Source of the DNA: Malaya genurostris
Lineage: Eukaryota > Arthropoda > Insecta > Diptera > Culicidae
Assembly (NCBI RefSeq): GCF_030247185.1
Contig: NC_080571.1
Location: forward strand, 11,326,131 to 11,390,130
DNA length: 64,000 bases
Direction: 5' to 3'
Shown: in pieces, positions 52,939 through 61,900 of the stretch
How the letters are laid out: each line of letters opens with the position of its first letter
Position numbering within the stretch: the stretch's first letter is position 1
Position numbers and translations under genes: made by a program
The notes under the pieces: generated by a model
Database searches by the model: none
Seen by the model: the letters and a program-made list of their open reading frames with translations, nothing else
What the model was told of the DNA's origin: nothing

Positions 52939-55900
52939 CTGAAAGTGTCAATGATTCAAATTGTTATGTTATGGTCTGTTTCGAAATTGCACAAGTCGAC
53001 CACCTACAGAAATTTTTCCACCGACATTTTGGTAGCAAGGACCACATAATCGAACCGGTTGAAAAAGTTTCTCATCCGGCAGTGGTGCCCAATACTCCGA
53101 ACAATCGGCACAGAATATTTGTCCACAAGAGCGGCAGTGATGCTTTCGCCGTCCTAGCCAAAACTCGATCTGACACGTCGTACACCGTGATACGGCGTGG
53201 TCTGGTACCCACAGAACGCTACTGGTAATTTGCTGGGATGAATTCGCTCCTGAGGACGGGGCACTGCGGTCGTCTACTGCCTCCCAGGAACAGTTCGATG
53301 CATTTTCTATGATCGAATCGACCATGGATGTCTGAAAGATAGAAGTTGGTAGATGTTTGTTAGTTCGCTGGATGTAAACATATTTCATTTACAAAATGTT
53401 GACGTGCCATAAACGGAAACAGTCTCGGTTTGTTACGATAATACTCCTAGAAATGTACGGTTAGTTAACCCGGAATCATGCTTTTACTTGTGTTCATTTC
53501 AAACATTTTGCCTATTCCTACTTTCCAATAAGAATAAATCATTGGATAATGACTGTAACAACATAGGCTATCTACTTATACTAATGGCCGTTATATTCGT
53601 ATATATCCAAATTACATGTTTTGTATACCAGTCATTTTCAAGCAAATTTTTATCTTCATTAAAATCAGTTTAGGTGGATTTCGAACCGAACAGTATGAGC
53701 AGTTTCAAAAATATGCTATTTTAAACTGACAGCTTGTATGAAATATTCCTTTCTAGCTTGAATACAATCTCATTGATTCTCATCGTATGCTCGCTGCTAT
53801 CAGCGGCAGTGAGTAGGTAACTTGTCGAGAAGCAAGAATTTACGACAAACTGCTCGAAGCAACTGATGTGCTAAGATTTCCATCTCTCTCACAGCCTCGA
53901 TAGCGCAGTCGGTAGCGCGTAAGTCTCATAATCTTAAGGTCGTGAGTTCGATCCTCACTCGGGGCATATCTTTTTTTTTATACCTTGATTTACATTTTGT
54001 TAGTCACAAGAGTTTTCTACTACTTTGACAAGCATTTTTTTTTCGCTGCGAAAATATTTTAACCTTAAAAGCTTACTCCACACTATTCATAAATATAAAG
54101 CACCCACACAAACATAAAACAACTAACCACCGAATCGTTATGGCCACAAATGGTGTTCCCGTCGTAACGGTTGCCACGTTTCCGTTTGACTTTTTCGAGT
54201 AGCTTGCGGATAATGATACAGACGCGATCATTACGGCTAATAGTACCCCGATAGAGTTGCCAGTGGTTTCTAAGCATTTGAAAAGTATCCTTACGGTCAA
54301 TACCCTCATCTTCGAAGGCATCTGTTCCCTTCCTATTCGTAAGAGATTTCGTCGTCATCATCATCATCATTGTCGTCATTATGCGTGTGTCATAATGGTT
54401 CATTCTAACTAGTTCAAGGTCAGTTGCACTACCGATCAAACCTGACTCTAGCCGAAAGTCGTCATCACACTCACCACGGATAACGTAAACCTAGTGATAA
54501 CGATAATACAACTACCGATTATAATAGAGTGTGCTGGATAGAAAGATCGAACAGTGAAAGTAGTTGAGTTGAATGAAGTGAAGAATAAACGAAAAACCGA
54601 AGAACCAAACAAGAAAGTAGTTAGTGTTAGTATAGAATAAAAGATAGAAACTAGATGAGAAAAGAGCTTCTTTCTGTTTATTGCAGTAAAATCGTTAGTA
54701 AGCTTCCTAGACTTTGGCAGTGTGAACTTCAGAACTATTCGATCAACATTTAGCAAGAATTCTCACATACCGGATCATCGTTACCGTACTGCTGGTTGTT
54801 ACAGTTGTGACAGGTTTTCTTCAGCAAAGCCAACCGAGTAGCGTACAGTTCTCGCTGTAAAGCCTCTTCGCGGAGCTGAAAAAATAGGAGAGGTTTAGTG
54901 AATCGTAAATCGCAGCGCAAAAAAGGCCTCTGCTTACCCTGTGCTCGTAGACGATCTGCTGCAACCGCAGGTTTTGCTCCGATAGAGCATGGGCCAAGCC
55001 ATCGGGACAAGAAAGGGCGGCTACCGGCGGACGCTCGGATGAAAACGGTACGCTCGGTGGTGTCAGTGGCAGTGAGCGGGCACCCGGCGTCGAGAAGCGA
55101 GAATTTGTGGCACTTGGGGATATACTGGAACAAGGTGAAAACATTGAAGATATTCGGTATTTGCAACGATTTGTCGAGGTTTGGATTACACCTACCTTCC
55201 ATTAGTTGGTTTGTTGGGGCTCATATCGTTTTTCGAATTGGATGAGTTACGTCTTCGTCGTTGATTTTGTGGTTGATGATGCGGCGCCGACAGAGGTGCC
55301 TGTTGATGTTGTAGTTGAATCTGTTGACTGCCTGCAGTGTAGCTCATCTGACTATGATGATTATGGTGGTGATATTGGTAAAGACCATACACAGGCTGAG
55401 AGTACATTGTTGGGCCGGTTTCAGTCGGGTGCTTCCCGTTGATTTCCAACTGTTGGAACTGTGGCTGGATGATGATACTCTCGTCCATCGGGTTTAAGCT
55501 TTTCATTCTCTTACTCTCTGAACCATTTGCTAGTGCTGGTGGTTTAATCGGCGTGGAATTGGTAATAGTACGAGCTCCAACGGTTTGCGCATCTGGGATA
55601 ACAATTTTTAGTCGACTATCGACCTGCTCTTTTGGTATAGAATTTTGATTAGTTTCGTTCTTGGTTAAACCATGATTGTAATTTTTCTAGAAATAAACAA
55701 CAATATTAAGCGTTAGTAAAAACCAAACTAAACGTAAACAAGCCATTTATCCTTACCCTATCATAATCTTTACTATCACTAAATAGATCACATCCGTTAC
55801 TATCACCAGTCTGGGAGGCAGCAATAGTACTTGCCGTAAAATCGCTTCCATTACTAACATTCAAGTCTTTGTGTTGGTCATGTCTACCGTTGCTACTAGC

Positions 55901-58900
55901 TACTAGATTCAAACTAATACTATCGTCCAGGTTGACGCTTGTCGTGACGCCATCGGCAAAACTGCCGTTGTCCGCAGAGTCTATCGCAGGGTTCGGTGCC
56001 GCACCGGATTCCGACAGGTCCACACAGTCGGATTCCAGGCTACCTTCGCTGAGCTTGTTGATACGTTTCGGCGACGGATACTGATCCAGAGGAACCAACG
56101 TGTCGGTACTAGTTTCGACCGAACCATGCCACAGGTTTGTACTGGTGTGCTGCGGCGATGGCGCTACCGTCGGTGGCGAAGGGGATTTTCCTAAACAAAA
56201 CAACAACAAAAAAATATGAATGGATGCAAAAGATTAGAACCAAATCGACGGGATGTTTACTTTTGCAGTAGACATCAGTGAACTTTAAAATTTCGATTAT
56301 TTGTTGGCGCCGTGTTGTGGAACGTTCTGGTCATTAACGGGTTTGATAACGTTGCCTAACAATGTCAGCAAGGCCAAGGCTGCATGACTTCTATTACTAC
56401 CCTAATTAAAATGTGTATTATCGCAACATAAGCACCTAGTCTGGAGCGGTATAGTGTTTGTATTTTTGGTTATGAAATATTAATTATTAAGCTGGTTCTG
56501 GGAAATGTATAGCAGTTAATAAACCCAGCGGTCCAACTTTCGCTGTGCGTACGACAGGTGAGTATGCACAAATACGGGTTTCCCAATAAATTGACGCGAT
56601 TGATCACAGAAACGATGTATCTGAGTCCCTACCACAAAGAGGGTTATGTCCCATGTCAGCTGTTTAAGATCACGTTGTAAGGTATGATTAGAAGAGCGAC
56701 AAGATTGGTACGTTATTCCGAAAGTTCCTTCAGCTTTTTAACTTCGCAGGTGTCATTGATATTGAGGCATGTAACTTTGAGATGATGATTAAAACATACA
56801 TCGGACTGAAAGCTGAAGATCGGCGAATCGAAGTGACTAAAAGTGCAATGAAAGCAAAATATATGAAAGAAAGAGCTTCTAAAGAAGATACACTGCGCCT
56901 CTCACCACGAATATTGATGGAGGGCGACGATATCAAGCTGGTTGACGAATTCGAGTATTTGGGCTCACTCATATCGTGCATACTTTGATCTCACCCACCC
57001 ACCCACACACCCCGATCGAAAATAAAAACGCAACCGCACTAAATTGACCATCTACACTCGATAGCTGGTTGTTTTTTATGATAACGAGGCCAGAACAACG
57101 TTGGCAGAGAATAAACAGGCTTTTAAAGTTTTCGGGAGTAAGCTGCTTCGAACTGACTATAGTGAAATGTACATGAAGGACGGCATGTGGAGAAATCACG
57201 TAACCAGATACCCAGGACAACGTAACCTACGTAAAGATGGACTTTGAGAAACTTCCCAGGAAAAAGTTACATGAATCCATGACTTGACTAATTCAACTTT
57301 TTGCTGGAAAATAATCTAATTTTTTTCTTGATTTGGCAAGCATTTTGAAACTAAAGGCAAAAAACTGTTTATGTGCATACGCTTTTTAGCTTTTGCGTAA
57401 CGTGACCTTAATACGTCTTCTTAATCTTGATATGACCGAAATTGAAGACAATTAGTTGGGTTAATTTTTTATTTGATGAAATGCACCAGCTAGTCAAATT
57501 GGCAGAAGGCGTTTTTTTCAGATACGACCCTGTAAAGTTTTGGCACAATTTGACTAGCTGGTGGATTTCATCAAATTGGAACCTATATGTCTTAAATTTC
57601 GATCGCTCGAAATATATTAAGATCATGTTTAGCAAAAGCTCAAAACGATTGGAAATGTCAATCGGGATACTATAGAATAGAGATGGTCGGGTAAGCTTTT
57701 TTTGTAAACCCGAACCCAACTCGTACCCGATCGAAAATAAAAAACTTTTACCTGTATCCGACCCGTACCAGAAAATAACATTTCTTCGAAACTTCTACCC
57801 AACCTGTACCCGAAAAAAAAAATCTTCACCCGAAAATCGGACCCCAACTAAATTTTTGAACTCAAACCCGACCCGTTGAAAATGAAAAAATAGTCTCTTC
57901 GAGAAGAATAGGTACATTGATGAATAATATCGATGTTTGGAAAAAAAAAGTTGTTTTCTTTGCCAGATTGGGAAGCTTAGGTTATCTTGAGGTACGTAAG
58001 ATTTCCGATATCTAAATTTTTCTTGAGTCAGATGCAGAGCTTAAAATTGTCACGCAATTTAAATGAATCCAAGCGAATAGCATCACTTTTTTCATTAACT
58101 TATTCGTGAATGATTGTCTACAAAGCAAACGAAGAGAGACGAAGCATTTTCGTCTCTCATTGCAACAAAAGAGAGTTTTTATGCCAACGTTACTCGTTCC
58201 CCTACGACAAGAAGAAACCATAATAATGTCTGCAGGGAGAATAAGTCGAATTTCCTTTCTCATTCTTTCATAGATATAATAAAAATCAGTGACATTTGGC
58301 TATGAAGAGTGTCTAAAATATGATAAATCGAAGTAATTACATCCAAGAACCTCTTTGGGAACCAAAAATACTATGGATACGTGCACCAACAGGTAAAAGT
58401 AACTGTGAATTAATTTATGTCATTATCGATTCTCGAAGCTTCGGTTGAATATCAACACTGCACAGTATACGATTTTCACTGAAAACCGAAAGTGATTTTG
58501 AAACCACTATTTCAATCTTGTCGTTGACTAGACATGGATCTCGTTCTCATAGTTTGCGAGCGGTGCTAAGAGTGATATTTCTTATCATTTTCGTCTATTT
58601 TGAGTCAATAGAAATTACTTTTATTAGCTCTGGTCAGATGTCTTAGAAATATTTAAAGCGTCGAGATCAGAAGCATTGTTTTTGAAATTAACTCTGTAAG
58701 ATTAAGGAGTTAGGAGTTTGAAGTGACAGCTTTCAGAGAAAATTCCTAATAGTCATTATTAATAGTATACAAACGTCTCTTAAATCATTTCGAACCATAA
58801 TTTACATTGGGTATGAAATATTTTATTTCAAACTTGAATTTCATCTCAAATTGAAAATTCCAGACACTTTCCAAGACATCAAATTAATCAGAAATGAATA

Positions 58901-61900
58901 TTCGATTTTCGAAACTTCATGTACCTCTACGGTGATCTTCCAAAATTGATAATTTTCAACATTTTTCCAAAACTCATCCGATAAATTTTACAATGGGACT
59001 TTTCTTGAGGTCCTTGTTGCAACTACCACTTTCGATGGTTCGCCCATTTCCCATACAACCCTACCACTCAGTAGCGTGGTATTGTTATGTATTTTATTTA
59101 AATAAAATAAATAAAAACGTATTTTAGATCTCATTGTTACACTTTTTTCTGTTGAAAAGCCCCTATTTTCTTACACTCCAGTGAGAGCTGAGGGATGTTA
59201 GGTTCACAAATCGCGTTTTCGTTTATTTTATTTGTCCATCACTGTTGTTGGTTTTTCAAAAGTTATGGTTTTATTGTCTTCTTATCGTTTCATCGGTTAC
59301 AACTTGTTGCATTTTATCGATATATTTTGGTTGGTTGATTTATGAAAAAAAAAATTTGATTTCGAAATAACACCAGATCTCGAGGTTCATGCCTTTTCAA
59401 GAGATCCGGTTAAAAAAAACATTTTTCGTGATCTCGAAAATTTCATGTTGTTGGCATCTTGCACCATCAGACACAAATCTACAAATAACAAATAACTAGG
59501 GGAACGTGTCACTTGAGCCAATTAGTTCGGATTCCTGATTCTTGCACCATAGTGGGAGTACGTGAAATTAGCGAAATCGAACTTTTTTTGCACCAGATGT
59601 CTTAAATTCTGGTTTCGAATTGGCATGAGACTGAAGCTTTCACATTCCAAGTATAAATCATGAATCGACATGATTTAAGAGACGTTTGAATAATATTGTA
59701 AACAATTTGCAATTTGATCACAAACAATAATTCAAGCCCCAGTCTTAGCTCAATCTCAATATTTCACCGCACAAACCACTTTCCCGTGTCCGATTCGGCT
59801 CAAATTCCGTATAGGAACTTTTTGTGAGGTGGGAACTACCGCTTTAAGAAATTTTAGATGACCATTTTTTTTATTGGCAATCCAGTATTCATGTTATTAG
59901 TACTTTTATTATTCCCAGACGTATTCAGATTGTTTGGAGGATTGAAAATGTATGTTTCGCAAATTTCTCACCAGAGGCTAACCGTAGTGTGCAGGTTGCT
60001 AACAGAATTAACTGATTTTTGTGGGAAACTAACCATTTCTATGGACTACCGTTCTGACTGAAGATCACGTAAGAAGAATGAGCTTCTTAAAGCTAATGGG
60101 TAACTCTACTAGGATTCTTCCCTCTTGATGTAATCAACTTTGATCGAATTAGTATCAGAATCCAACATAGGAAACAGCATATTATCGTATATAACGACAC
60201 CGAACGAGATCATCAATCAATTTAAAAAAAACCACTCGCGGTGACTTTACAGAGCAACGACTTCATTGTAGCAATAAATAAAAAAAACGTACCGTATTTA
60301 CTTGGGTTTCAGGATCAAGTGACAAGCAACAATGTGTAACTAACCACCCAACAACGGAAACTAGTGAATGCAGTGCTCCTGTTTCAAAAGCACCTTCACC
60401 ATCTAACCAACTATCAACTGCAATCAATGTACAAAGCGCATCTACAGCGACTGCAAATGAACCCAAGACTACGATCAACAATGGAAACAAGGAAACGGAA
60501 ACCACTCACAATTCCAACGATGTAGCAATGGATGATATGAGCAACGGAAAAAATGACCTCCAATCTTCGCTAGAAGGAAATGGAAGCTCCTCTCCCCCTA
60601 GAAGAAGGGTGACAACGAGATCCAACAATAAACAAATTATATTGTGTAACAAAAACATGGGTAAATCGGCCTCGTAAAGCTATACGCAAATTGGCCTGAA
60701 TAAAAATTTTTATAAATAAAAAAAAAACAATGTGTAACTGACACAATGTGCTATCTTTCTTATCAGTATGTGTGATTTATCAAAACTGCATGAAAATTGC
60801 TAAAGTGGGTTCGGCTTCTCTAGTTTGCTTCGCAATATTTAACAATCCACGGGAAGTTTATATCCAAAGTTTCACGCTCGATTTAATTTCCATGAATTCT
60901 GGGGAACGAAGCTAATAACTCAGAGTAATCGTCAGTCACGAGAGATCACAGTCCACGTATAAGAGTGTGGTATTGACCATTCTACGACCACTACCGAGTT
61001 GTTTGTTCGGAAATACACGTATCAATTCTAATATTCTTCGAAAGTTAATCGTGAAGGAAGGTTGCCGATTTGAGCCCTGTCTAAGAGGAAATTCGTTCTC
61101 ACTATTCATTTTCGCTATATTTTTCAACCAGTTCTAGTTCTAGTATCTTTTTTTTATAGTGTCCTGGCCCATTCCACCTTTAACGTGGTCAGGACGGATG
61201 GTGTCCAACTGACTCACTCTTCTGCTTTGAAAAGTATCTTCTTAATCTTTGTGCAGACCAGAGCTAATAGAAGTCATTTTCATTGACTCAAAATAGACGA
61301 AAATGACGAGAAATTATTGTCACTCTCAGCTTCGCTTGCAAACTATGAGAACGAAATCCATATCCAGTCAATGACATAAGCGGAACAGCAGTTTCAAAAT
61401 TGTGTTCTTTCTTTCATTTGCGCTTTCAGTCATTTGCGGTTTTCAGTGAAAACCCTATAGCTGCCCTTACACGTGACAATATTATTGTCAATCCAAAGTA
61501 TTGTCAATACCATCAATCCAATTGGTTTGATAACTAGAGTCCGTGTTTTTCGAGAAATTCATGTGTTTGGTGCTTTAAATATTGCAAATGAATATTTAAA
61601 TATTGAGAGAAGAGGCCATTGCACATATTTAACAGTTTCTCTCTGGAGAGAAAGTATTGTCGGAATGATGGGCAGTTTTGATTTTTTGACAATATTTTCG
61701 TCAATCCAATGAAGTTTTCATTACACAATCAAAAGTATTGTCAATACTCCTTGTATTGACAATAATATTGTCTCGTGTAAGGGCCGCTTAAGGGCCGCTT
61801 ATAGTATGCAGTGTCGGTATTCAACCAAAACTTTGACAATAGCAGCCCTTACACGTGACAATAGTATTGTCAATCCAAAGTATTGTCAATACCGTCAATC

